Below the pieces are notes generated by a model. The model searched no databases and had not been told where the DNA came from. It saw nothing but the letters and a program-made list of their open reading frames with translations. 64,000 bases of DNA from positions 93,283 to 157,282 of the forward strand of contig JAAOMT010000376.1 in NCBI GenBank assembly GCA_016748015.1. The letters are read 5' to 3'. Shown piece by piece: positions 9,551 to 21,600 of this stretch. The DNA is from Geosiphon pyriformis (Eukaryota > Glomeromycota > Glomeromycetes > Archaeosporales > Geosiphonaceae). Within the stretch, counting starts at the first letter, position 1, and the number at the start of each line of letters is the position of its first letter. A program made the position numbers and the translations under genes.

Positions 9551-11023
9551 ATCTCTTTTCCAGTGGTCAGAGATTCCACAGTAATGGCAATTCTGGGGCT
9601 GGTTATTGGAAAGTGGTGCAAAGTTATTTTGATTTCGTCTTTGGGGTGGTTGATATCTTTGGGGTTGTTGTTGTTGGTTGGTAAAATAGTTTTCAACCTT
9701 CTTTGTGAGTTGGTCAATTTTTTCCTCAGCTACTGAGCTGGTTTCTCCAATTGCCAAATTTACAAGTTTTGTATGATTGGCTTCTTCTATGGTCATTTCA
9801 TATCTTTTCGCATACTGTATGGCAGAGTTTAAATCTTCTGGTGCGTGTGGGCAAACCTTTTTAATTAGTTTATCTTTTAGGCCAGCAATAAATTGATCCA
9901 AGATTTGAGCATCAGAATAATAATTGTTTGTCTTGAGTTGGCGAATCCATCTGAAAAGTTTGTTGAATTTCCCAATATAAGTCATAACAGATTCGGAGGG
10001 TTCTTGTTTGATATTTCGAAAACAATTGCGAAGAGTGATGGAGGTATTATTGTCGGTGAACTGTTCAAGGAAGGCTGCTTTGAAAGCATTCCAATCATTG
10101 AATGGGGGGACAAGGTTTTCAAACCATTCTCCTGCTGTTCCTTTGAGAAAATAGGGAATTGTTCTTAACATTCTGGCAGCATTCCATCCATTTGCATCTC
10201 CAGCTTTAGTAACTTGGTCGAGCCATTCTTGGGGACTGGTCTCAATATCTTCTCCATTGAATTTAGGGATTTTTGCGATGTATGTTGTCATTTTGTCTTC
10301 TTCGTTTTCATTGTCTATTGATTCTTCTTCAGTTATTTCAGAGTTGTTTTCTTCATTTGCTGCTGTCTCAGAGTGTTCACTTTGATTTTCAGCTAGAAAA
10401 TCAAGGAGATTGGAACTAGTTTGAAGGGGTTCTTGTTGTCTGGTGGGACTTCTGAGTGATGTAAAATCTTCTGGTTTTGTAAATCGATTCAAGGGTGAAT
10501 TAAGTGTTTGTGCTTGTGCAAGTAAAGCTGGAAAAGGTGTGATAATAAGTGGAAATTTTGAACTGGTTCCTTGTTCAGGTGTTTGTAAATGTTTGGCAGT
10601 TGTTTTCGGTAGTGTTGGAGTATTTGGGGTGGTTCTTGAATATTGCTTTAATTTGTTTTTGCCTTTGTTGCTTGTTTCTGTTTCCGATTCAAAGTTAATA
10701 GTGTATTGAGACTGCACTAGATATGTTTCTTCACAGTATTTGATAATGTTAAAATTAAGTTTGTGAAAGTAAGTGGCAAGTGTTTCACTATTAAGGTCTT
10801 CAGTTTCCAACTGTGAATAGTGTACTAAATTATTGTAAAGGTTGCTTCTAACTTCTGAGATATTATAATTTCTAAAAAGATAATTGTTGATGCAGTTTTC
10901 AATGTATTGGTATACTGATTTTTTGACAACTTCAATTCCGTCTGGAATGTTGAATCTTTGCTTGCAGTGGGTGTAAATTGATTGGTAATACTCTAGAGTT
11001 GTTGTGTCTGGTGTGGTCGCCAC
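9344..11023 (-). CDS. gag: Gypsy Gag with zinc knuckle
   Basis: The 559-codon ORF starts at 11023, shortly downstream of the 5' LTR and primer-binding site. Residues 1-240 are a polar N-terminal region with an acidic tract (SEITEEESIDNENEEDK). From about 245 on there is a retrotransposon Gag domain (IPKFNGEDIETSPQEWLDQ, GTAGEWFENL, FLEQF, LDQFIAGLKDKL). A single CCHC knuckle, CHYCGISDHWKRDC, lies near residue 480. After the knuckle the frame gives a His/Asn/Gln-rich tail, while the Gln/Pro-rich linker to protease is in another frame. The last 65 or so residues may therefore be overlap or out-of-frame product. Gag would assemble the particle and package element RNA. There are no internal stops up to the knuckle. 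Confidence 0.92.
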   Translation of the reverse strand: MATTPDTTTLEYYQSIYTHCKQRFNIPDGIEVVKKSVYQYIENCINNYLFRNYNISEVRSNLYNNLVHYSQLETEDLNSETLATYFHKLNFNIIKYCEETYLVQSQYTINFESETETSNKGKNKLKQYSRTTPNTPTLPKTTAKHLQTPEQGTSSKFPLIITPFPALLAQAQTLNSPLNRFTKPEDFTSLRSPTRQQEPLQTSSNLLDFLAENQSEHSETAANEENNSEITEEESIDNENEEDKMTTYIAKIPKFNGEDIETSPQEWLDQVTKAGDANGWNAARMLRTIPYFLKGTAGEWFENLVPPFNDWNAFKAAFLEQFTDNNTSITLRNCFRNIKQEPSESVMTYIGKFNKLFRWIRQLKTNNYYSDAQILDQFIAGLKDKLIKKVCPHAPEDLNSAIQYAKRYEMTIEEANHTKLVNLAIGETSSVAEEKIDQLTKKVENYFTNQQQQPQRYQPPQRRNQNNFAPLSNNQPQNCHYCGISDHWKRDCRKLQRDQQIRVINVTLHHSNLIINHHHQLTIYQDPNTKITIISPPHNQSNSNTNNHPPNIIKYLFED

Positions 11024-11052
11024 TTTGAAGTTGTTTTTGCTGTGTTGTTTCT

Positions 11053-11066
11053 GTGGAAGAGCACCA
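11053..11066 (-). other. Candidate primer-binding site
   Basis: On the minus strand the bases read TGGTGCTCTTCCAC, starting two nucleotides inside the 5' LTR. The leading TGG would pair with the CCA end of a priming tRNA. I could not assign the tRNA; the tRNA-Lys in this window does not match beyond the first few bases. Confidence 0.55.
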
Positions 11067-11068
11067 AA

Positions 11069-12048
11069 TGTTACCGGAGGTTTTTGGTCTCTTTTCTGTA
11101 ATGTTGTTAATACTTATTTGCTGTAAATTCACGTTTTCTGGATGTGGTTGAACCTCCAATAACTGAATTTATCTTCAAATTATCTCCTATAATTTGAACT
11201 TGCTGGGCTTATGTGTGGAATGACCAATTCTGTGCCAGTTGCTTTATGTAGTTACGTTGTAGTAAACGTCAACTCTTTCCCAGGAATTGCTCGTCTAGAA
11301 GCTCACTAAAAATGTGTAGTTACTTTGCTGTGAAAGTCAACTTTTCTACAGGAATCTTGTCTGTAGGCTACCCTAATGATTGTAATAAGAAAAGAAAAGA
11401 AAAATAAAAGAAGTGTAAAAAAAATAAGATTTTATCAAGGGAAACATTTTCTATTCATGCCTGGAGTCACTAACAGTTTATTGAAATTGGTAGCTAATCA
11501 ATTTCGAAATGTTAGTTGGTTTTTGGGGATTTTTCAAGGGCAATAATTAAAGAATTTGGTTTTTCAAATTATTTGGTATTTATTTCTTTTTGTGTGTGTA
11601 GAAATGGTTCTAAGTAATAAATCTAAAGTAAGATATATTTTCTCAAAGAGAGAAGCTCTTCTTTTATACAACTTGTTGTAACACTATTCTATGAACTTGA
11701 ACTTTGCTATTTTCTACAATTTTGCTGAACTAAAGATACATTTCGGCAAACTACAAGTTATTTCGGCGAACTATTAGATATTTCAGTGAACTATCAATTA
11801 TTTCGGTGAATTTCTACAAATTTCGGCAAACTTTTGAATGTTATATTGTTCGGGGTATTGCATGATTGATCATTGCAATTAGGTTACATTTGTGTTGTGT
11901 ACAATTTGGGATATTAATTAAATAATAATTTCGGACATTTTTGCTAATGTAATAAGTAATCATTTGAAATGATAATATATGCTAATTAATGATAGGAATT
12001 ATAAGATAATTTCATGCTAAATAATATCTCTAATTTCGTCTGGTAACA
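11069..12048 (-). repeat. 5' LTR of the Gypsy element
   Basis: A 980-bp LTR ending in TGTTACC at 11069 and GGTAACA at 12042-12048. It should contain the element promoter. At about 11725-11840 it carries six imperfect copies of a TTTCGGCGAA(C/T)-type motif spaced roughly every 17-20 bp (for example TTTCGGCAAAC, TTTCGGCGAAC, TTTCAGTGAAC, TTTCGGTGAAT). The same array is in the other LTR copies. Adjacent on the right, 12049-12052 is the ACTC target-site duplicate. Confidence 0.95.
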
Positions 12049-14290
12049 ACTCCATCAAACTTATTCTTAATCCAGAGCTTACAACTAGACCTCAGATTTG
12101 TCTCAGTAATTATCAAAACAAATTTTCAGAATCTCTATGTCAACAGATAATGTCCTTCTGCTTGGCAGGAACATTAATACCATGAACATTACATGTCGCA
12201 AATTTTCAAACAAAATTACTTATTGGAGAGAAAGAGAAATAAACAATCCCAAACCAGAGCACAAACAATCCAATCTTTCCAAGACAGATTCAACCGACAC
12301 CTCTAAAGCCACCATCTTGGATTCTAGTCTACCCACCTTAGTGGTCAAAACTTTAGAACTACTTGAACTAAAGTCAGCAACTGAGTCTGTAACAACAACT
12401 GAAAGAGAGGGAGGAGGAGATGCCAGTGTATTATCTAGAGCCATTTCTGAGTCCAAATTAGACACTACAAGTGCAAGGACAACTGAAGGAGAAACATAAA
12501 AATCAAACACCAAAGGCACCAATTCTACAAAGCTCAATTTTTTCATAATAGCCAAAATCTGGTCTATTAAAAGCTCCAAAGATTGTTTTAGAGAAACCAG
12601 TTGATCAACCAAGCAGGAATTCCCAAGGAAGTTAGAAACCAACAAGACAGGTTTAGCACCTAAAAATAAACCAGTACCAAAAAAACCTGACAAAACCACA
12701 CGAGAAAGTAAGCTGCTAGCAATCTGTGCCCAAGTTTTCCCGCCGAAAGAAACTGGGCAAACAATTGGTGCCTGTTTCTTCTTATATATGTTGATCAAAC
12801 AGACCTGATTCTGAAGAGTTACCATTCGCTTACCATAAGTACCAGAATTCTTACCTAGTAAACACACTGTAGAGATATGACTCAATTGTTTATACTTGGT
12901 GCAACAAGCCAGAAAAAGACCAGCTCAATACAAATTTACACCCTTATAAACTGGAACAAAACCAATAGCAGCCAATTTAGATGTTTTATTCTTAAAACAG
13001 ACTACTGCACATCTGTCATAAACATATAAATTCAGATTGCAACCAATAAAACAAGTTCTTCCACCATATGATTCCAACAGACCTGACAAATCATGAACAG
13101 TAGTACCAACAGGAAGAGTGTAAAGCAAAACTCAATGCTAGTCTCTCAATACTCATGAAACTTTATTATCCACTGCCAAGACCACACATGCCAAATCTTT
13201 TCCCATGAAAACTGATCATTTAGATGCAACCAAACTGGCAACATCTGCTGATTTAAACTCAACCAAGACCTTTTGCCAAAGCCCAATCAATTGCATCCTA
13301 ACAGAAACCACTTTATCAAACTTAGAAAAAACTGACTCTACAGCCAATTTGGGAAGATCAACTGGAATCTCCTTGACTATTACTTCCCGATTTGTGCATT
13401 TGTTTACCTGTCTAACATCATCATTTACCACAATTTTTTAGCCTTTTTCAGACTCAATTCAGACGTAAAAGAGGATTTAATAATCCCAAAAAACTTTGAG
13501 AGAATGAAAGCCCCCCCAAAACCATCAATTTTATAAAAAATTTTTTTAACAGAGATTAATTTATTGCTATTAGTTATCTCAGGCACAGCAGCCAAATTCA
13601 TGTTCAATGTGAAAGATTTAACTAGCTTAAAGCTATGTCTCTTTAAGACATGTAATTTGGTTAACAGCAGCCAATTGGACCCAGCAAATTTAGAATCAGG
13701 AAGTACCAACTCAGTATTATTGTCACTTAAGTTTTTAAAGAATGGTTTTTTCGGCAGCTGTTCCAACATGTAGGTTCTTATTTGCATTTTCCTAGGAGTT
13801 GCATTGTCCACCATGTCATTAGTTTCAGAAGTGTTGGAGTCTATGTAACTTGTTTCTTTGGCTACTATGTTGCCCATGTTCTCAACGTTAGACACCCCAC
13901 TAATACTAGTATCCTCATTTTTTACCTTACTGCCCTAAGACATCTTGCATTCACCACAGTCTGTCTACAAAACATGGCTAGGAAGAGGTCTAGCCAACAA
14001 ATCCACTATGACACCAGCAATATCAAGTTTTTTCAATTTTTTGTATGAAAGGCCTCGAGTGTATATACTCTCAATACACACTTTCTTTTTAACAACAGAC
14101 TGGGGTCCCAATCCAGTCAAACCAGAACCAGAACTACCAATAAAAGAGCCCACTGGTTCCATCGCAACAAAATTAGTAATGTCAGAAGAAATAACTACAG
14201 ATAACAAAAAAAAAGGAGAAAAAAAAAAGCTAAATCTTTGGCAGTACAAATGCTTTCATTGTGGTCAGGGAATTAACAAGAAAAAGATTT
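12049..14290 (-). pseudogene. LINE-A, proximal part: ORF1 and start of ORF2 endonuclease
   Basis: This is the other half of the LINE split by the Gypsy element, on the minus strand. At the junction the translation reads ITETNLRSSCKLW then NKFDG, directly continuing into the endonuclease at 2196, as in LINE-C (ITETKLRSRVHLW, NKFNG). ORF1 pieces are 13425-13895 (SFTLNMNLAAVPEIT, KIDGFGGAFILSKFFGIIK), 13216-13431 (an RRM-like stretch, EVIVKEIPVDLPKLAVESVF), 12925-13128 and 12220-12885. The 5' part reaches about 14250. Stops and frameshifts break it several times. Same family as LINE-C. Confidence 0.85.
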
Positions 14291-14840
14291 TTTTTTTTTA
14301 GTTGTTTTTAATATAATTTTATGTTTCATATTGACATTTTTAGAATTTAATATTAAGTATTAATTGTATTTTATAGTAAATATTTATTTAATATACTTAA
14401 CAAAAACTAACAATTATACAAGTTAAAAAAAAAAGATAAAAGATAATAATAAAAAAATAAAAAAGTTAATATTATTGTATTAATTTTTGCTTTAAGTAAG
14501 CTTTATTTGTTTAAAAAATATTTTTTTACAGCTTTAAAAAATCTTACTTATATACTATTAAAAAAAAATTAATTATTAAGTTAATAATTATATTAATAAT
14601 CAAGTCAATAATCAAGTTAATACTTAAGTTAATAATTAAATTAAAATTCTTTTTTTCTCTTATTTTTATAATTACAAACAAAGCAAAAAGTAATAAAGTT
14701 TCAAATATTTTTTTTTTATAGTAACAAATAAAGTTTCAACAAAAAAAAATCTTTTTATTATTAATATTATTACTATCTTTGTATAAATGGCCAAAAAAAT
14801 TAAAAAATTAAAAAAACAGTAGCAGTTGCTTAAATTTATT
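14290..14840. other. AT-rich spacer, no gene seen
   Basis: Runs of A and T with short direct repeats such as the AATAATCAAGTTAATA-like units at 14580-14640. It could be the 5' part of the decayed element that follows, but I can align nothing with confidence. Confidence 0.4.
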
Positions 14841-16640
14841 ATTATTATACTAAATTTTTTTGGTAATATCTAATTTTTTTTTAATATAAATAACAACAAC
14901 AATAATATATTTTTTAAAATAAATCAAAATTATCTACTGGCTGTATTGCCAAATATAATATCTTTAACAGATTACTAATTTTAAAAACAAAACAATTTAT
15001 TAAATTACTTGATCTTAAAAATTAAGCTAATCAAATAAAAACTAAATCAACTTTTTCTTTTCTGTTTTTTAATACTATTTTAAATAGTGTTTAAAAAACA
15101 ATTTCCAGTTATAAAAATTTTTTGAATAAGTAGTTTTTATTTTAATGTTGGTTTTATTTTTAAAATTAAATTGGCTTTAATTAATTTTTTGTTTTATTTA
15201 TTTTCTAATTTAGTTAAACTTAAATTAGTTTTTAAAAACAATATTAAATTGTTTTATGTAAATTTTGCTTTTAAGACTTTTTTGGTTTTTATTACTAATA
15301 TTATTATTAATAGTTTTTTTTTAATATATTTAAAGTTGCAAAATTTTTTTAATAACTTTTGGTTTTTTTTGTTTTATTTTTGTTGTATTTTATAATGTTT
15401 TTTTTAACATATTTCTTAATAATATTAAAACTACTTTTGATGTTTTTGATATTGTTATTTTGGTAAAATTAAAGTCTACTGACTTGTAATAATATATTAT
15501 TTTAAGTTTTAAAAACTTTTTCTTTACTATTGCTGCTTTTAATAACTAGTTTGTATTAATTAAAAAAAATAGTATTTAGATTTTTTTTTTTCTTAATTAA
15601 AAAAAGATTATTATTTTAAAAAAATTTTTAAGACCAAATTAATTAATCTTTTTTTTTTAAGTTAATAATTATACTTGTTTTATTCTCTATTTTTCTGTTT
15701 TTTATTATTATTAGTGTTTTATTATTGTTACTTTTAAGTTTTATAAAATGTTAAAACTTGTTATAATTAAAATTAATATTTTGCACAAATATTATATTTG
15801 GTAAAAAACTTCTGAATATTATTGTTGTTATAGATATTAAAATTTAAATCACTTGTTTAAAGATTGCAAAATGTTATTATTTTTTTATAAGTTGTTTGCT
15901 AAGTTTACTGTTGACTTTAAGTTGTGTTTTTTTTATTAATAAAAAGTCTTATATTAAGACTTTTACTTTTTTGTTTTTTTTTTTGCTGTTTTTTTGGTAC
16001 TGTTTATTATTGATTTTATTATTAAATTTAAATTGAACTTTTTGAAATCTTAAATTTTAAGTTTGGTTACTTTGATAAAATTTGTTATTAAGTTTATTAG
16101 TTTTTTGATTACTTTAGTTATTAATCTTTTAAATAAACATATTAATAAGACTTTTTAAATAAAAAAATGTGCTTATTATAAAATATAATGCTAATAATTT
16201 TCTAATCTTCTTATTAGTGTTTTTAAAAACATTATATATTTTAAGTCTAAAATTAATTTTAATAAAATAAACTATAATAAAATGTTAATTACAAAGTTTT
16301 TTTTTAAATAAAAATATTATTAAGTATGTTATTATTTTATAATATATATTAAATGCTAAAACCAAAGATAATATTAAAGCAATTAAATTATTTCTTAATT
16401 AATTTATCTTTAATTCTAAAAATTTAAATAGTATTATTGAAAAAATTTATAAATTAGGTTTATTTTTAACTTTTTTTGTTTTAATATAGTATTGTTTTAA
16501 CTGACTTAAATAGTTGGTTATGTATAAAAAGTATATAAATCATATTTAGTTTAAATTATTTAATTTAGATTATTTAGTTTAATATATTATATTAAAATAT
16601 ATTTGAATCTTATTCATTATATATAATAAATAAATAAAAA
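14840..16640 (+). mobile_element. Ancient ORF1-only LINE derivative, copy HL1
   Basis: Very AT-rich DNA (9 G/C of 60 in 15241-15300) that aligns by eye with 17290-18640 in direct orientation. A faint zinc-knuckle footprint is seen at about 15820-15885 (TGTTGT..., then CAC TTG, then TGC AAA), at the place of the CCHC knuckle of copy HL3. Around 16490-16580 the sequence matches the shared LINE 3' UTR core, recognisable as CTGACTTAAATAGTTGGTTATG in the position of CTGACTGGCCCGAGTGGCTG of LINE-C (22 and 20 aligned positions read in two parts). It ends in an AATAAATAAATA tail near 16630. No ORF2-like sequence lies between knuckle and 3' UTR. No open frame of meaning remains. Confidence 0.55.
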
Positions 16641-17290
16641 ATTAAATTAATAATAAAATAATAATTAATTCTAAAAATAAAATAGTTAATAATATTATTA
16701 ATAATTAATACATGTTATTAATTATAATAAATAATAAATAAAATTAAAAATTTATATAATAATTAATTAAACAAAAATATTTAAGTAAATATTTTATAAT
16801 AAATTAAATAACTTATTAAAAAACAATTTAATACAATATTATAAACAATTTATAAATTTATATAATATTTATAAATTATTATATAAAAATTTTTCTTCTT
16901 AAATTTTATGATCATAATTAAAGCAAAAAATTAAAAAGTTTTATTGATTATTTTTTTCATAAAGTTTTAATAAAAAAAATTTTTTTTGTTATCAAACCAA
17001 TTAGCAAAATATTTTAACAATATTTTTTTTAAATATTAATAAATAAAAACTGTTTTTAAAAGTTTCTGAAATTTTTTTTTACTTTTGGTTAATAATTTTT
17101 TTTAATCAAAAGTTTTTTTAAAAAACACACTAAAATTAGTTTTAGTATTGTTTCTATTTTTTTTAAAAGCCTTAAAATTTTTAATAATAAGCCAATTAAC
17201 AAATTAATTTTTTTTGTTTTTATTATTATTACTATTATTATTATTTTATAAATAACCAAAACTTCAAAAAACAATAATAATTATTTGTAT
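16640..17290. other. AT-rich spacer, no gene seen
   Basis: Almost pure A/T with short TAATAA and TTATTA microsatellite-like runs. The 61-codon open frame at 17089-17274 is Ile/Lys/Leu compositional noise. Confidence 0.5.
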
Positions 17291-18645
17291 TTATTATTAT
17301 TATATTAAATCTCTTTATAATTTCAAATAAAATTTTTTTAACAATATTTAGTCTTTTTTTTAATATAAATAATAATAATAATAGCATATTTTTTAAAATA
17401 AGCCAAGGTTAATCATTAATTATAATATTAAATTTAATGTTTTTTAGCAAATAATTATTGATTACAAAATAAAATATAATATGTTTTTGGATGTGTTTTT
17501 ATTTAATTAATTTATTTAATTACTTGATTTTAAAGATTAAACTAATCAAATAAAAATAGAATTAATATTTTTTTGTTTTTTGGTATTGTTTTTGATAATG
17601 TTTAGAAAACAATTTTTAATTATCAAAAATTTTTTGAGTAAATAATTTTTATTTTAATATCTAATATTATTTTAAGATTAAATTAATTTTAATTAATTTT
17701 TTGTTTTATTTGCTATCTGGTTTTATTAAATTTAAGTCTATTTTAAAGAAAAAATGTAAAATTGTTTGTGTAAATTTTGTTTTTAATGTTTTTTTAATTG
17801 TTATTATTAAAATTTTTTTTAATAATTTTTTTTAATTATATTTAAAATTGCAAAGTTTTTTGTAATAACTTCTGTTTTTTTATTTTATTTGCTATTATAC
17901 TTTATAATATTTCTTTAAATATATTTTTTAATGATATTAAAAATACTTTTGATGTTTTTAATATTGTTATTTTAGTTAAATTAAAATCTATTAATTTGTA
18001 GTAATATATAGTTATTTATTTCAAAAACTTTTTTTGTTACTGTTATTTTTGTTTACTAATCTGTTTTGGTTAAAAAAATAGTATTAAAATTTTTTTTAAT
18101 TAATTAAAAAAAATTATTATTTTAAAAAATATATTTAAAGCCAAATTTGTCAATTTTTTTTTGTTTTTAAAATTAATAATTTGATTTTTCAAGTTAATAA
18201 TCATATTTGTTTTATTTTTAACTTTTTTAATTCTTAATATTGTTAATATTTTATTGTTATTATTTTTAAGTCTTTGAAAATTTTATATTTTATTGTTTTA
18301 AAATTTGGTATTTTGTATAAAAATTGTATTTAATAAGAAACTTTTAGATATTATTATTATTACAAGTATTAAAATTTAAATTATCTAATTGTAAATTATA
18401 ATATATTTTCATTTTTTTTTTAAATTTATTTTTAAGTTTATTGACAGTTTTATTATTATTTTTTATCTTTTATTAATGCAAAATTTTATATTAAAATTAT
18501 TGTCTTTATAACTTTTTTTTTAATTGTTTTTTTGGCTATTTTGTTATTAATTCTGTAATTAAATCTGAATTAAATTTTTTAAAATCTTAAATCTTAAGTT
18601 TACTGTTAAGCCAATTAATTTATTGATTACTTTGGTTATTATAAT
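17290..18645 (+). mobile_element. Ancient ORF1-only LINE derivative, copy HL2, left part
   Basis: Direct repeat of HL1: shared blocks include AATATAAATAA followed by a TATTTTTTAAAATAA block, the ACTTGAT(C/T)TTAAA segment and the CAAAAATTTTTTGA-type segment. It breaks off near 18640, where the 3' end of minus-strand LINE-D begins. Sequence resembling the missing 3' UTR reappears at about 28640-29090. The simplest reading is that LINE-D (and the material beyond it) inserted into HL2. Confidence 0.5.
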
Positions 18646-18649
18646 TATT

Positions 18650-21600
18650 ATTATTATTTACAAATGTAGTCTAACTACTATTTAATATACAAAAACAAAA
18701 AATTAAGTTTAACTAAATATGACTTACATATTTAATACATATAACTGGTTATTTAGACCAATCAAAGCAATATTATACACTTATATAAATTTTTACTCTA
18801 TTATCAATGTCTAAAAAAAAACACATCTTATATAAACCAAAACTTATAACAAAAAATTTATAAATATCTAGTAATCAAACAATTCTTACTGACAAAAAAC
18901 TTAATACATTACTTAAAATTACAGAAACTGAATTAATATTACCAATTAGGCCACTTTTTTTTCTATCCATCTTAAATCTTGCTTTAAACAATCACAATTT
19001 ACTTCAATGCTTTTTAGTTAAACTATGAACAAAATTAACTATTACTAACACTACTTTTATTATTATTAAATATTGATACTACTTTATTAATCCAATTTTT
19101 AAAAACAAAATTTTTGCATAAAACTATATAAATATTCAAATCTAAAATTCCAGAAAAAAGTATATATAATATTATAAAAGATAATAAAAAACTACCACTC
19201 ACAAAATATTTTTACAGATCCATATAACTTAGCAAAATTTTAAAATATATATTAATCTTCTTTAGACAAGTAAAAACATGATTAGACAACTTAATATTAT
19301 CATATAATAAACATAATACACTTAAGTAATCTTAGTCATAAAGTTTTTCTTTATATTAGTTAGTAGTTTCTTATAGACTACTTTTATTAAGCATATGGAA
19401 AGAAGCTAAAGTTTTGCTTATAAATCCTGACAACATATAAAAATTCAAATACTATACTGTAATAATACTATTTCAGTTTATTTTTTTAATTATTAACTTA
19501 TTTACAATTTTAATATTAGATCTAGTTTTCTATTAAGTATAATAAATAGACTGACAAATATTTTAAACAAAGTAATAAGTGTCTCCTAATATGACTCTGT
19601 CATCAATTATAACAAACTTTTCATGAACTTTTTCTGGAAAAAAATAGCCAGGATATGCTGCTTTACTAACAAGAATGTTAATTTTATTGTTATCAGTATT
19701 TTCTGAATAACTTTTGATTTTTATTTATTTAATAAAAATGTTCTAAATCTTATTAAATTAACTATATAATATTATTCTATTCAGTACTTATTTTAAAAGT
19801 CTGGCTAATAAAGCATAAGTTCCAAAGAATATATATATTCAAAACTGTTTAACTATTTATATGTACAACTATTAAGTAGAATGAAAAAATACATTCTAAT
19901 ATTAAAGTAATTTTCTAAAATTCAGTTATTATAGAAAACAGCAATTTGTATATCTTAACATTCATGTTTATTTCAATATTAGAAAAATAAACTGTTATTC
20001 TATTAGCAACTTTTTTCATGTTCAGTTGCTTTAAAGAACTATTTGTATAAATATTAAAAATGTCTATCCATAATTTATGCAAACACTTCTGAATATTTGT
20101 AAAATTATTTAAATAAAAAAATTTTGAACAATTAAAGCTAGATGCTATTCTACCAGATTTAATAAGATGTTTATTTATATAAATTGAAGCTTTTTTAAAT
20201 TACAATAATATTAGATCTCTAGAACTTAGTCTTTTCTAATAACAAAAATTTTTTCAATTTATAATTAATCTTTCCTTATTTAACAATTTGTTATTAAAAA
20301 TGACACCAAAATGCTTTAAGAAATAAACTATGTCAAAATAAAATAAGTTTTCTAATATCTTAAATATTAAAAAATAATTAGAATCATAAAATATACTGAG
20401 TAGACTATTGGCCAAGAATAACTTATTATTTAAAAAAATCTTTATTACATCTGCTAAAAAGTTATTTATTAGACTAATTTTTAATTTGATTAGATGCTGC
20501 AGAAGATTTATTAGAGTCCACCCCAAAATTTACAAGTTCAAAAAGCAATATTTAAACAATTAACCAAGAATTTCAAGTGTATTAAAAAACACAATCAAAG
20601 AAGCAATCTTGTTTTTCACTTGTAACTGTTCAAACATTTTTAATTTATAAAAAGATAGATAATATAAAGTTTTATTAGAGAAATTTTTTGGCAAATTGGC
20701 TTTAGATTTTTGTTTTATTCTTAATAAAACATTTCATTTCTGACACACAATTTTAGAAATAAAACTGAACTGTGTTTGGTAGCCAACAATGAATTGTAAA
20801 ACAGCTAAAACCAAATATGAAAATTGCTTATTTAACAATGCTTTTCTGAGAACCAAATTAAAAAAAAACCTAATATTTAATTGTGTTTTGGCAAGGCTGG
20901 ATTTGGACATGTTTTTTGTTAACAAATAAATTCCCAAATACTTATAATGTTTACTATACTTAACAATAAAGATTGGTTAATCACAAATGTATAAAAACAC
21001 AATTTTAATTTTCTAATTAATAGAAATTATCACAGTTTTGTCATTGTTGATAGAAATATCATTTATTTTAAAAAACTCACTAGTGATATCTAAAATATGC
21101 TGTGTTAAAGCTTAATTATTCTTTATTTAGATTGTATTATTAACAAATATATTAGCTACAAAGAATAAAGATTTATTCTTATTAGCTTTTAATTTGTCTG
21201 TTTTTGCCACAAAGTTTATATTGATTCTGTATTTATATAAATGTTTTTGTCTTTTAATCTTACACAATAAAAGATTGTAAAAATTTTTTTACAAGAATAG
21301 TAAAACCATTTTATTCTAATTCAACTTATTTAGTACTTTATAACTATTTAAAAGACCAAAATCAGTTATCACTCTATTGATTTTGTTTATATATATGTTT
21401 CTAAAAAACTTTATAAACTTTTTACATATCTTAATTTGTCTTAAACTAGCTTCCAAATAATGCTATTTAACTAAGTTATAAGTTTTACATATATCTTAAA
21501 GAACCAGCTAAACTTTTCAACACTTTTTCAAAGTGTTTTTTACTATTAAACTAATGGCAAACACAAAAAATTAAGTTGAAATACTCTTTAAAACAGAAAA

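Larger units (their letters stand above)
2197..12048 (-). mobile_element. Nearly complete Ty3/Gypsy LTR retrotransposon with a dUTPase domain
   Basis: Two 980-bp LTRs flank a minus-strand internal region in the order Gag, protease, Cys-rich region, dUTPase, RT, RNase H, integrase, extra ORF. RT-RNase H before integrase is the Ty3/Gypsy order. The ends read TG..CA within a TGTTACC/GGTAACA inverted repeat. The flanking 4-bp direct repeat ACTC (2193-2196 and 12049-12052) marks the target site inside LINE-A. A primer-binding-site candidate reading TGGTGCTCTTCCAC on the minus strand begins two bases inside the 5' LTR (about 11053-11066). A polypurine tract (minus GAGGAGGAGG, 3180-3189) lies next to the 3' LTR. 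Many in-frame stops, mostly TGA, two integrase active-site changes and some frameshifts make this copy non-autonomous. It is young enough that its structure is fully readable. Confidence 0.96.

Noticed and set aside
9380-9736. 118-codon plus-strand ORF with hydrophobic stretches
   Set aside because: Antisense of the Gag C-terminus and Gln/Pro-rich linker; Val/Gly/Leu-rich because it mirrors Gln/Asn codons.
11053-11066. tRNA-Lys(UUU) of this window as primer for the Gypsy element
   Set aside because: Its 3' end matches the primer-binding site poorly beyond the first few bases.
11725-11840. CRISPR-like array of short repeats
   Set aside because: Units are degenerate, spacing is only 17-20 bp with no unique spacers, and they sit within eukaryotic LTRs.
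15171-15395. Hydrophobic 74-codon ORF that looks like a membrane protein
   Set aside because: Phe/Leu/Ile richness is a product of extreme AT content within decayed HL1.
14300-18660. Possible mitochondrial DNA insertion or centromeric AT block
   Set aside because: No mitochondrial genes seen, and the sequence aligns as two copies of a decayed LINE derivative with the family 3' UTR.
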